Assembly (NCBI RefSeq): GCF_003430825.1
Contig: NZ_CP024047.1
Coordinates: 2,356,001 to 2,420,000 of the forward strand
Reading direction: 5' to 3'
DNA: 64,000 nucleotides
Source: Natrarchaeobaculum sulfurireducens
GTDB taxonomy: Archaea > Halobacteriota > Halobacteria > Halobacteriales > Natrialbaceae
Below are positions 18,093 through 25,591 of the stretch, piece after piece (the first letter of the stretch is position 1; every line of letters begins with the position of its first letter). Made by a program: the position numbers and the translations under genes. The notes beneath the pieces were generated by a model. It saw only the letters and a program-made list of their open reading frames with translations, was not told the origin of the DNA and did no database searches.

Positions 18093-18667
18093 GCGAGGTG
18101 GTTCGGCCCCTCGAGGGGGTCCGGGAGCGGCTCGATGGTCGCTGGCGCGCCGACGGCAAGACTGTCCGCGGGGACGTCGTCGGTCACGACCGCGCCGGCT
18201 GCGACGAATGCGTTCTCGCCGACCGTCACGCCGGGCAACAAGGTCGCGTTAGCACCGATCGATGCACCCGACTCGATCGTCGGGCCCTCGAGGTCGACCT
18301 CGGTTCTGATCGGATACTCGTCGTTCGTCATGATGGCGTTCGGGCCGACGAAGACGTTGTCCCCGATGATCGTCTGCGTGGGGACGTAGACGGCCGTCTG
18401 AAGGCTGACGTGCGAGCCGATTCGGGTCTGCCCGTCGATGACCGTCTTGGTCCCGACGAGGACGTCGTCGCCGATCGTCGTCTCCTCGCGAACCAACACG
18501 TTGTGACCCGTCGTGAAGTCGTCGCCGATCGTCACGTCCCCGTAGACGATCGAACCGGCCCTGATCGTGGCGTCGTCGCCGATCTGGGTCGGTTCGTCGA
18601 ACGCCCCGTAGCCGACCGCCGCGTCGTCGTCGATCTGGCAGTCCTCACCGGTGACGAACTGACTCAC
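18089..18667 (-). CDS. Left-handed beta-helix sugar N-acetyltransferase (WbpD-like), 192 aa
   Basis: About ten hexapeptide turns are visible (IGDDATIRAGSIVYGDVTIGDDF and so on), ending AAGAVVTDDVPADSLAVGAPA, as in WbpD/PglD acetyltransferases. The GTG at 18667 is chosen because GGAGGTG precedes it by 7 nt and it overlaps the stop of a 30-codon leader ORF (GTGA). An in-frame TTG at 18799 would lie only a few nt from the promoter element and is unlikely. It would N-acetylate the 3-amino group of the sugar nucleotide, the last step before transfer. Confidence 0.88.
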   Translation of the reverse strand: MSQFVTGEDCQIDDDAAVGYGAFDEPTQIGDDATIRAGSIVYGDVTIGDDFTTGHNVLVREETTIGDDVLVGTKTVIDGQTRIGSHVSLQTAVYVPTQTIIGDNVFVGPNAIMTNDEYPIRTEVDLEGPTIESGASIGANATLLPGVTVGENAFVAAGAVVTDDVPADSLAVGAPATIEPLPDPLEGPNHLA

Positions 18668-18756
18668 GTCGATACACCTCCGTCGTCGTCCGGACGCCCC
18701 GGTGACGGCGTCTGCCGTCGCAACAGCGTGCGGAATCGTCGGTCTCGTTTCGTCAT
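18664..18756 (-). CDS. Candidate 30-aa Arg-rich leader mini-ORF
   Basis: Begins MTKRDRRFRTLLRRQ and ends in TGA that shares GTGA with the acetyltransferase start. The strong GGAGGTG lies inside its last codons. The ATG is 49 nt from the ATAACAAA element, a longer gap than in most mini-ORFs. It would be the first cistron of the five-gene Wbp-type operon. Confidence 0.45.
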   Translation of the reverse strand: MTKRDRRFRTLLRRQTPSPGRPDDDGGVST

Positions 18757-18805
18757 TGGTAACTCGATACCCTGGTGGGAATCGTCCTGATACAGCCAAC
18801 GTGGA

Positions 18806-18819
18806 GGTTTTGTTATCCC
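18806..18819 (-). promoter_or_regulatory. GATAACAAAAC promoter element of the Wbp-type operon
   Basis: Minus strand GGGATAACAAAACC upstream of the leader ORF and the five co-oriented, mutually overlapping genes 18667 to 13213. No other promoter-like site is seen inside the operon. Confidence 0.5.
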
Positions 18820-19091
18820 GGGCCTGAGGCCCCGTAGACTCGAGCTACAGCCGCGGGACCGAAGAGAGCGCACTGGCACCGGGGGCGTTCGATGCCGCCC
18901 TCGAGTCACACCGCGCAGGCCCCCGCGAGGGCAGAAACGTCGAAAGAGGCGTCAGTCACGGCTTCTAACGGGTATAACTCGATTTCGGAAGGGTAGCTGA
19001 GCGATAGTAAAGGGTTCGGGTCCCACACGAGGTGGTGTGAGGTATTCGTACTCCCCCGATCGCGGTTCGAATCGGGACGCAGAGGGCACCC
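18820..19091. other. Non-coding spacer between divergent Wbp-type operon and DUF7344 gene
   Basis: With the leader region this makes about 335 nt between 18757 and 19091 with no convincing gene. GGTATAACTC at about 18969 is a weak TATA-like site for the rightward gene. No repeat or RNA gene is recognised. Confidence 0.4.
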
Positions 19092-19622
19092 ATGTCTGAC
19101 CACGAACTCACCCAGGCCGAACTGTTCGACGTGTTCAGTAACGCACGAAGACGTCGAACTGTCCAGTTCCTCAAACGCCAGGGCGGCAGCTGCGACCTCG
19201 CCTCGCTCGTCGAGCAGGTCGCCGCGTGGGAGAACGACGCCGACCCCGACGAGGTCACCCGGACCCAGCGTCGGCGCGTCTACATCTCGCTGTACCAGAC
19301 GCATCTCCCGATGCTCGAAGACCACGACATCGTCGACTGGGACCCTGACGCACACGCGATCGAGTTGCTCCCCAGCGAAGACGTCTTCGAGCCGTACCTC
19401 GACCGCCACGTAGAGACCACCCGTCAGTGGCACCGCGTCTACCTGACGGTTACCGCCGTCGGTGCGGCCGCACTGGCGTTGACGTGGCTCACATCGATTA
19501 CAGCCGCTGTCGCCCCGATCGTTGCCCTACTTCTTTGCGTGATCGTCCTCGTCGTTTCGCTCGTCCAGTACGCCTCACGTCGACCAGACCTCGACGTCCC
19601 GTTCGGTCGTGCGAGTCACTGA
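19092..19622 (+). CDS. DUF7344 winged-helix protein with two C-terminal membrane helices, 176 aa
   Basis: The N-terminal half (ELFDVFSNARRRRTVQFLKRQ, YISLYQTHLPMLEDHDIVDWD) is the DUF7344 winged-helix domain common in haloarchaea. Two hydrophobic segments at about residues 115-135 and 137-155 anchor it. The second copy is at 23224-23727. Membrane-bound DNA-binding proteins of this type are thought to be regulators. Its place beside the Wbp-type operon and the DUF1616 gene suggests, without proof, control of those genes. Confidence 0.85.
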   Translation: MSDHELTQAELFDVFSNARRRRTVQFLKRQGGSCDLASLVEQVAAWENDADPDEVTRTQRRRVYISLYQTHLPMLEDHDIVDWDPDAHAIELLPSEDVFEPYLDRHVETTRQWHRVYLTVTAVGAAALALTWLTSITAAVAPIVALLLCVIVLVVSLVQYASRRPDLDVPFGRASH

Positions 19623-19893
19623 CGACGGACCTGACTGCCCTCCGTTGCGTTACCAGCGCCCACCCACCGTGTGAGCGATAGCTGCCCAACAGTGGCTGCC
19701 CAGTCGCTGGCTCCGTCCGAGGAGAGGACTACGGACACTCGTTCCGATACCGAGTGCGAGGACCGAGAGACGAGGCAAAGAGAGCAACGAGACACGAGCC
19801 AACCGGGGGCAAAGAGCGGCGAGTCAGAAGAGCACACACCCTCCGACGGTACAGAAGACAAAGAGATTGCCTCGAGGCGATTCACCAGGGCCG

Positions 19894-20895
19894 TCAGTCG
19901 TCGTCGGTATCGGGGTCGTCAGTGACGGTGACCCAAAAATAGGTCTCCGTGTCGGCGTTCTCGTTGGTCGGTTCCTCCGGCGGCTCGCCTTCGTAGAGGA
20001 GGACGCTCACCCGGACCGTTTCGTCTTCGTCAACCGTCGGCGTGATCGACTGATCGGTCGTCGCCGTCTCGCCATCCGCGACCGACGCGTCCAACTGCTC
20101 GAGTTCGGTTCGCTCGACGATCTCACCGTCTTCGAGGACCTGCTCCTGGACGATCACCGAGTAGTCGGTCCGTTCACCCTCGTTGTTCTCGAGGGCGATG
20201 GTTACCGGCACCGAGTCACCGGGTTCGACCTCGTTCTGGATCTCGCCAGCGACCAGGTCGCCGTCGTCATCTTCCGTGTAGAGTCCGAGTTCGGTGAATC
20301 CGTCTGCCGATGCCGGCGCGAGGAATCCGAGGAGCAACGCGCCAGCCGCGAGAGCGATCGCACCAACGAGCAGAATCGAAGAGAGCGTCGCGACGGCGTT
20401 TTCGTTCGCTCGAAGGCGATTGATGCCGGCGATCGGCGAGACGACGAACCGCTGGGGTTGTGGCGTTCGCAACCGTCGGATCACGCCGAGCTGAGCGAAC
20501 ACGACGGAGAGTCCGGCGAGCGTGGCGGCGATCGACACGGTTCCGAGTCCCGCGCCGAACGGGAGCACGAGCACGACGATCGGAACGATCGCCAGCGAGA
20601 GCGCGACCGACAGCCCGAGCCGTTCGACCACGTCGATCCCGGCCCAGACCGACTCGAGCGGTCCCGACGGATGGCGAACGGTTCGCTCGGTTCCGGGAAA
20701 GAGAACCGAAACGAGCGCGTATCCTGGAATAAACAGGACGAGTGGAAACGTGGCCAGGAGCCGAAGCGTGCTTCCCGCTGGGTAGGAAGTGACAGCAGCG
20801 TAGGCAGCGATCGCCGCCAGCGAAATCACGGCCAGATCGAACGGGTACTGCCTCACGAATCCCAGGTGCGTCCAGGTTCGCGTGTCGAAGCTCAT
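19894..20895 (-). CDS. DUF1616 family membrane protein, 333 aa
   Basis: Several N-terminal membrane helices (FDLAVISLAAIAAYAAV, LLATFPLVLFIPGYALVSVLFPG, others) are followed by a C-terminal extracytoplasmic domain of about 130 residues that reads like an immunoglobulin-type fold (VPVTIALENNEGERTDYSVIVQEQVL). This is the DUF1616 layout. A paralog is at 60974-62008, in the second glycan region. The ATG overlaps the stop of a 21-codon mini-ORF. The function is unknown; it is found with surface polysaccharide genes in haloarchaea and methanogens. Confidence 0.88.
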   Translation of the reverse strand: MSFDTRTWTHLGFVRQYPFDLAVISLAAIAAYAAVTSYPAGSTLRLLATFPLVLFIPGYALVSVLFPGTERTVRHPSGPLESVWAGIDVVERLGLSVALSLAIVPIVVLVLPFGAGLGTVSIAATLAGLSVVFAQLGVIRRLRTPQPQRFVVSPIAGINRLRANENAVATLSSILLVGAIALAAGALLLGFLAPASADGFTELGLYTEDDDGDLVAGEIQNEVEPGDSVPVTIALENNEGERTDYSVIVQEQVLEDGEIVERTELEQLDASVADGETATTDQSITPTVDEDETVRVSVLLYEGEPPEEPTNENADTETYFWVTVTDDPDTDDD

Positions 20896-20957
20896 CGCTT
20901 CTCCCCCGCGGGGTGTCGGTTTGGCGCCGCTCGGCCGGCGCTCGGTCCGGTAGCCAT
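20892..20957 (-). CDS. Candidate 21-aa leader mini-ORF
   Basis: Begins MATGPSAGRAAPNRH, 27 nt after the promoter element; its TGA shares ATGA with the DUF1616 start. GGGGGAG near its end is an SD for the DUF1616 gene. This arrangement is the same as at 1189-1236 and 62328-62396. Confidence 0.45.
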   Translation of the reverse strand: MATGPSAGRAAPNRHPAGEKR

Positions 20958-20984
20958 TGTCGAGCGCCTATTTCGTCGTCCGTC

Positions 20985-20998
20985 GCTTTGTTATGGCC
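20985..20998 (-). promoter_or_regulatory. ATAACAAAGC promoter element
   Basis: Minus strand GGCCATAACAAAGC, 27 nt before the mini-ORF ATG at 20957. Confidence 0.5.
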
Positions 20999-21354
20999 GG
21001 GTTATTCGGCGTGTGTCGACCCTGCAACGGCCCGACCGTCGCTCGAGTTGCGCTGTTGGTCACCGGTGACCGAACCGACCACGCAGGGCTTCGAAGGCGA
21101 ACCGACGTTCAGTGACGCCGGTCTCGATCACACCGACGGACAAGCGAGTGGAGAAAGCGACAGTCGGGAAAGAGTGTGAGAGTCAAAGAACGGACAACAG
21201 CAGAGAGAGTACAACAACCGACGGAGAAACCGACACCCGGAGAGCGATGTGCGGAGTCGACTACGGAACGGGAACGTGTGACAGCTCGAGTTGGACAGTG
21301 AGGGGGCTACGGAGCGGACCAATACCGGCAATCCTGACGATCCGAACGGCCGTT
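20999..21354. other. Non-coding spacer with a 14-bp palindrome
   Basis: No convincing gene is seen. A perfect palindrome GGTCACCGGTGACC lies at 21058-21071, about 60 nt upstream of the DUF1616 promoter element, and could be a regulator site. The rest is unremarkable. Confidence 0.4.
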
Positions 21355-21630
21355 TCAGAAGTCGACGTACTGTTCCTCCCACTCTCGACGCTCGTCGATT
21401 CGGTCTCGACCAGCGTCCGTAATCGCGTAGTAATTGGTCCGCCTGTCGAGTTGCCCTTTTTCGACCAGTTCCTTGTTGACCAGTGTGTCCAAGTTCGGGT
21501 ACAGCCGCCCGTGATTGATCTCAGAACTGTAATACTTCTCGACTTCGTCTTTGACGGTCTGTCCCGACGGTCGATCGGCGCCGGCGATAACGTACAGTAA
21601 ATCTCGCTGGAAGCCGGTCAGATCGTGCAT
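21355..21630 (-). CDS. PadR family transcriptional regulator, 91 aa
   Basis: A winged-helix protein with the PadR pattern: FQRDLLYVIAG, VKDEVEKYYSSEINHGRLYPNLDTLVNKELVEKG and YYAITDAGRDRI. It is a short PadR-s1-like form without the long C-terminal helix. An inverted repeat GGATA-N5-TATCC (21661-21675) overlaps its promoter element, so it may repress itself. It is isolated from other genes by spacers on both sides. Confidence 0.88.
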   Translation of the reverse strand: MHDLTGFQRDLLYVIAGADRPSGQTVKDEVEKYYSSEINHGRLYPNLDTLVNKELVEKGQLDRRTNYYAITDAGRDRIDERREWEEQYVDF

Positions 21631-21660
21631 TGCTCAATCACGGTGATCGTTCCACTGAGA

Positions 21661-21675
21661 GGATATTTGTTATCC
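21661..21675 (-). promoter_or_regulatory. Promoter element within inverted repeat GGATA-N5-TATCC
   Basis: The minus strand reads GGATAACAAATATCC: the ATAACAAA core lies inside a 5-bp-arm inverted repeat, 30 nt before the PadR ATG. Autoregulation by PadR is inferred. Confidence 0.5.
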
Positions 21676-21826
21676 GTCTCGTACAATTCGGTAGCATTTT
21701 GTTCACGTTCGAACCGATAGCAAACAGTTCCCCGAACCGGAACGTCACTCTCCTAAGCGGGTACTACCGACAAGACATGTGGGTCCTGACGGCGTACCGC
21801 ATGAACCTAGCTCTCCGGCGAACCGA

Positions 21827-22159
21827 TCACTCGGTCGCATTCGGGCGGACAACGCTGATTCCGTCCGCGCCGATCCGGACGCGGAGCTGGTCGATCGTCG
21901 CTTCGTACGCGGTCGTGTGTGACCCATCCTCGTCGAATCGGACACACTCTGCGATGAGATCGGTCTCGAGGAGATTGTTGATTCGTCGGTAGACTGTCGC
22001 CGACGAACTCTCCGTTCGGTCGGTCAGTTCTTTCGCCGTTTTCGGCCCGTTGCTCGTCTCGACGAGGATCGTTCGTGCACACTCGTCGCCGAGCACGTCG
22101 AGTTGTGCCGCGGGGTCGGGGGTCGGTTCCGCCTGTGTGTTGCTCGCTTTCGTTGACAT
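21827..22159 (-). CDS. Winged-helix (ArsR-like) regulator, 110 aa
   Basis: The core DVLGDECARTILVETSNGPKTAKELTDRTESSSATVYRRINNLLE is a winged helix with the recognition helix in SSATVYRRI. It matches the plan of the regulator at 36206-36553 but here no DUF7521 partner follows. The C-terminal ~35 residues form a small strand pair (AYEATIDQLRVRI). A TATAAAA box is found about 145 nt upstream on this strand. The target is unknown. Confidence 0.8.
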   Translation of the reverse strand: MSTKASNTQAEPTPDPAAQLDVLGDECARTILVETSNGPKTAKELTDRTESSSATVYRRINNLLETDLIAECVRFDEDGSHTTAYEATIDQLRVRIGADGISVVRPNATE

Positions 22160-22611
22160 GGACGTGCTTACTCGTCTTCGTTACACTGCGTTCGTTCGCT
22201 CTCGGGATCGAGAGGAGTCGATACGGGACGGCTGGACTGATCGGGGGCAACGTGCTCTTTGCAGCATTGTACGTTCCAACGCGTCGATGGGTTAGCGACA
22301 GTGGTATTTTATAACGAAGGACCTTCTTCCTCGAAATATACTCATTCTGTCCCGAAACGAGCCGTTTCGTGGTCGAAACCACCCGTTTATCATGGCACAG
22401 GCGAGCGACAACACGTGATTTGTCGACCGAATGGATTCCAACCCACCTGAATTCACGTTGAGATACGATCCACGCCGAAACTCATTTCGGGGCCGATGTG
22501 GCCTCTATCAGGGATATTCGCACAGAAACGGCGAGTTTCTCCCCGATTCCGTCCGGAGTGAAGTGAACGGTCTACGTCCTTTATTCGGGTCTACCGACCT
22601 CGGTTGTAGTG
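22160..22611. other. Non-coding spacer
   Basis: No supported gene. TTTTATAA at about 22308-22315 is a TATA-like site usable by the leftward winged-helix gene, and CTTTATTC at about 22579 by the rightward small ORFs. The middle is AT-richer than the flanks. Confidence 0.35.
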
Positions 22612-22773
22612 ATGCCCGGACGAGTACCGGTGCGACGACCCCCACCAACTACCGCTGCATCCAGCGTCCACGATCACCCGTTCGACCGACGGGTGCAGGT
22701 GCACGCTACACACGACCGAGTCGACTCGACGATCGCCTCGATACCGTCCGCGTACGTCATCCAAAACACATGA
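22612..22773 (+). CDS. Possible 53-aa small protein upstream of the DUF7563 gene
   Basis: ATG at 22612 lies about 30 nt after a CTTTATTC box, a leaderless spacing. The stop overlaps the ATG at 22770 (ATGA). The product has a basic, proline-rich N-terminus and a second half (VQVHATHDRVDSTIASIPSAY) that reads like a folded domain. No SD supports coupling, so this is tentative. Confidence 0.35.
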   Translation: MPGRVPVRRPPPTTAASSVHDHPFDRRVQVHATHDRVDSTIASIPSAYVIQNT

Positions 22774-22970
22774 AATCCTCACAGACGAATTGGCGACCGA
22801 TGGAATCGTCGACGGCAGGTCCACGCTGTCGAAACTGCGGCACCCACGTCACCCAGCAATTTGCCCGGGTGTTCGGAGACAACGGTGACGTCGTTCACGG
22901 CTGTCCCGCCTGTACGACGTATCGGGAGATGCAATCCGGCGGCCATCTCCCCGGAGAACGGCGACGCTGA
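22770..22970 (+). CDS. DUF7563-like small zinc-finger protein, 66 aa
   Basis: CRNCGTHVTQQFARVFGDN and HGCPACTTYREM give two CxxC pairs in the haloarchaeal DUF7563 pattern. The start is uncertain: ATG at 22770 overlaps the upstream small ORF, ATG at 22800 gives a 56-residue product closer to the family's usual size. A much longer in-frame start at 22431 adds sequence without domain character and is not accepted. Confidence 0.7.
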   Translation: MKSSQTNWRPMESSTAGPRCRNCGTHVTQQFARVFGDNGDVVHGCPACTTYREMQSGGHLPGERRR

Positions 22971-23223
22971 ACGGCCGTCGTCCGTTCGTACGGGCTGCTA
23001 TCCGTCAGTTCAGCCACACACAACCTGGCCAGGATGCACAGCGGTACATCACAACAATAGATCGTATTGTCCGACCGGTCGTCGGTCACACGCGAATATT
23101 TCCAGTCATAGCAAATGGAAATTAATACCAGAGGTTAAAGTCGGTGGTTGATGAAGAGACGCGTACATGACGGTTGATGACGGACAGTCCGATGACAGCG
23201 GTTTCGCGGTCTCCTCCTGATCA

Positions 23224-23727
23224 ATGTCTGTTCAGACGAGCAGAACCGACTCGCTCGCCGAAAGCGAAGTGTTTCACATCCTCGGCAACGACAGACGTCG
23301 AGCGATCGTTCAGCTACTCGCCGAGGAGTCAGGACAGATCGACGTCTCCGACGTTGCCACCGATATTGCGGCCACAGAATCGGACGCCACGCCCGTCCCG
23401 AACAACCTCTACAAGAGCGTCTACGTCTCGCTCCAGCAGACACATCTCCCTCAACTCGAGGAAGACGCCGTCATCGAGTACGACTCCGACGCAAAGACCA
23501 TCGCATCCGGGCCCAACTTCGACGATGTTCTCACGTACATCAACGGCCACCCGGACGACGGATCACACGTCCTCCAGTTTCACCTCGGACTCTGTGTCCT
23601 CGGACTTGCAGTCATCGCACTCGCGGGATTGAACCTCCCCGTCCTCTCGAGCATCGATCCGGAGCTCTGGAGCGTCCTCGTCTTACTCGCCGTCGCCGCG
23701 AGCAGCCTCTATCAGCTGTTGGCCTGA
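23224..23727 (+). CDS. DUF7344 winged-helix protein with C-terminal membrane helices, 167 aa
   Basis: Second copy of the family: VFHILGNDRRRAIVQLLAEE, VYVSLQQTHLPQLEEDAVIEYD, then two hydrophobic segments (FHLGLCVLGLAVIALAGLNLP, LWSVLVLLAVAASSLYQLL). The upstream 100 nt are AT-rich (ATTAATACC about 90 nt before the ATG). A regulatory role is likely from the fold; the target is unknown. Confidence 0.85.
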   Translation: MSVQTSRTDSLAESEVFHILGNDRRRAIVQLLAEESGQIDVSDVATDIAATESDATPVPNNLYKSVYVSLQQTHLPQLEEDAVIEYDSDAKTIASGPNFDDVLTYINGHPDDGSHVLQFHLGLCVLGLAVIALAGLNLPVLSSIDPELWSVLVLLAVAASSLYQLLA

Positions 23728-23852
23728 GCTGTTACTCCCTGAAGCTCGCGATCTCTGAAACAGCACTGTTTGCGGATACTCACGGGTTCGACATCACACC
23801 TCGTCGAGACGAACAACAAGATTTTCGAAAGGGGAGTAGTTCGGGAGCCTAA

Positions 23853-24338
23853 CTACTCGTTTTTCGGTTGTTCAGGCGACTTCGATGCGGTCGGCTCGTT
23901 GCCTGGGAGACAGACCAGATTCTCCCGCCCGAGTCGGAGCTTCGTGATCTGTTCGTCCTCCTCGAGTTCGGCCAGCAGCCGGCTCACTTTCGCTTTCGAC
24001 CAGTCGACGGAGTCGACGATCTGTGACTGTTTCATCCGACCGCCGTTTTTCGAGATGAGCCGCCGAACCCGCTCGCGGTCGGTCACGAACTCTTCGGAGG
24101 GCGAGTCCGTACTCGCGGTGAACGAATGTCGCTCCTCGAGACGGTTTCGCAAGAGCAGAAACCCACCGAGGATCGCGAGGACGATGATCCCGGCGAACGC
24201 CGCGAGGTGTGGACCCGCCAGTTGGATCGGCTGGATGGGTCCACTGGCAGCCCACGAAAAACCCATTATTCCGATAGGTGAGAGAGACCATGTTGTGGCT
24301 GTAAGGACTCGAGTCGAGTCTCGGTGCTGGTTACTCAT
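23853..24338 (-). CDS. Membrane-anchored winged-helix (DUF7343/MarR-like) regulator, 161 aa
   Basis: Two N-terminal hydrophobic segments (TWSLSPIGIMGFSWAA and LAAFAGIIVLAILGGFLLL) precede a cytoplasmic winged helix (RVRRLISKNGGRMKQSQIVDSVDWSKAKVSRLLAELEEDEQI). This order, membrane then C-terminal wHTH, is common in haloarchaeal regulators. The ATG at 24338 is used because the first 20 residues of the longer frame lack support. The target is unknown. Confidence 0.82.
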   Translation of the reverse strand: MSNQHRDSTRVLTATTWSLSPIGIMGFSWAASGPIQPIQLAGPHLAAFAGIIVLAILGGFLLLRNRLEERHSFTASTDSPSEEFVTDRERVRRLISKNGGRMKQSQIVDSVDWSKAKVSRLLAELEEDEQITKLRLGRENLVCLPGNEPTASKSPEQPKNE

Positions 24339-24958
24339 ATCAGTTATTTCGGTATCCACGCGCTCACTCGTTGCTATACCGTCGTGAGCGGCCCACAAAG
24401 GGTTTTGTATTGCTCATGCAGTTATATCTATTCTCAACACTATATTGAAATACTATACGTCGTTAGGTTGTGAGCCGATATGTGGTTCGGTGATCGGTGG
24501 TCACCGTCGGTGATCTTCGGTATCCGTTCCTCTATCGGAGGCGTCGTCGACTCAGTGGTCATCGCGGACGGGTTCGGCCGATTTCGACTCGCCACCGAGT
24601 TGCGCTGGACCACGGCGAGACGTTCCCTCGCAGCGCCGAGTTTCGCACACCGCTCGACCGAATTATTCCGTTGCCCGTTCGAGGCTCGAACATCGCGTTG
24701 CATGTTCGGTGTCGGTGTGGGTAGTCGACGAACCGAATAAACGCGGCCGGACGTTCGATACGGTTCGCTGGATTCCACTCGCGTTCATCCGGTAAGACCA
24801 TATTTCAGCGACCGTCCTGCCGGCTGACCGGTTCAGTTCGCTCGAGGCGGGACCAAGCCCGAATCGAGACGACGGTTCTGGGGCATAGCTTAGCCCGGTG
24901 TGATGGGATCTATCGCTCGACTCGAGCATCGACCAGTTCGAGGTGAAACGGCGATCGC
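24339..24958. other. Long non-coding spacer with an AT-rich patch
   Basis: No supported gene in about 620 nt. From 24400 to 24470 the sequence is AT-rich (GTTATATCTATTC, CACTATATTGAAATAC), unlike the surroundings, and may hold the promoter of the leftward regulator. Short ORFs on both strands have no domain character. Confidence 0.4.
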
Positions 24959-25312
24959 TCAGACGCCCGGGACGCCGACCGCTTCGAATCCGGTCACGCC
25001 GATGACGGCGAGGACGTAGAGGACGACGAGCACGGAGACCCAGGCGACGATGGTAATCGCCGCCGCGTCGACCCAGCCACCCGGGTAACGCGCGTTGATT
25101 ACGGCCAGATAGGCGACGAACACGAGAAGCGGCCCCAGAAGTGGAATCCAGCCGAAGAAGAACCCAACGACTGCCCAGACGACGGCGCCGATCAGCGCCG
25201 TGATCACTGCGTAACTGTAATCTTCGGCATCGACGATGAATTTGGCACCGAGATAGATGCCGAGCGCACCGATTAGCAGGCTGACGGCGAAGACGATGAG
25301 GCTCTCGATCAT
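24959..25312 (-). CDS. Four-helix membrane protein of unknown function, 117 aa
   Basis: Four hydrophobic segments fill the protein (LIVFAVSLLIGALGIYLGA, YAVITALIGAVVWAVVGFFFG, LLGPLLVFVAYLAVI, ITIVAWVSVLVVLYVLAVIG). Such short membrane proteins are conserved in haloarchaea without known function. It is a single gene, divergent from pyrC. Confidence 0.75.
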   Translation of the reverse strand: MIESLIVFAVSLLIGALGIYLGAKFIVDAEDYSYAVITALIGAVVWAVVGFFFGWIPLLGPLLVFVAYLAVINARYPGGWVDAAAITIVAWVSVLVVLYVLAVIGVTGFEAVGVPGV

Positions 25313-25591
25313 GTCGTATTACGACCGCTCCGGCGCCGTTAGTTATCACTCACGTACAGGGACCAGACTCGATTTAAAAGGGGCTGGCGTCTGGAATCGC
25401 AGACAGATCCACGGCTCTGTACGACCGAAATCCGCCGGTTCTTCCGGAACGATTAGCCCACGTTATCGGCCTCGAGCCGGCCTCACCTGGTGACGGCGTT
25501 CACACGTCTCCTGACGAGCGACGAAGACGGCGAGTTACGAACTACTGGGCCAACAGAAGCTATATGCGCGTTCCTCCGCAACCCACGCCCA

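Noticed and set aside
18960-19090. tRNA-like stretches (GGTAGCTGAGCG, GGTTCGAATCGGGA)
   Set aside because: The T-arm stem does not pair and no acceptor or anticodon stem can be drawn around it.
19867-21069. Long rightward reading frame (about 400 codons)
   Set aside because: It lies antisense to the DUF1616 gene and has no domain character; GC-rich third positions create such frames.
22431-22772. N-terminal extension of the DUF7563 frame
   Set aside because: The added 113 residues have no domain character and would make the protein far longer than its family.
24440-24778. Small ORFs on both strands in the 620-nt spacer
   Set aside because: No domain, no SD, low-complexity composition and no consistent promoter.
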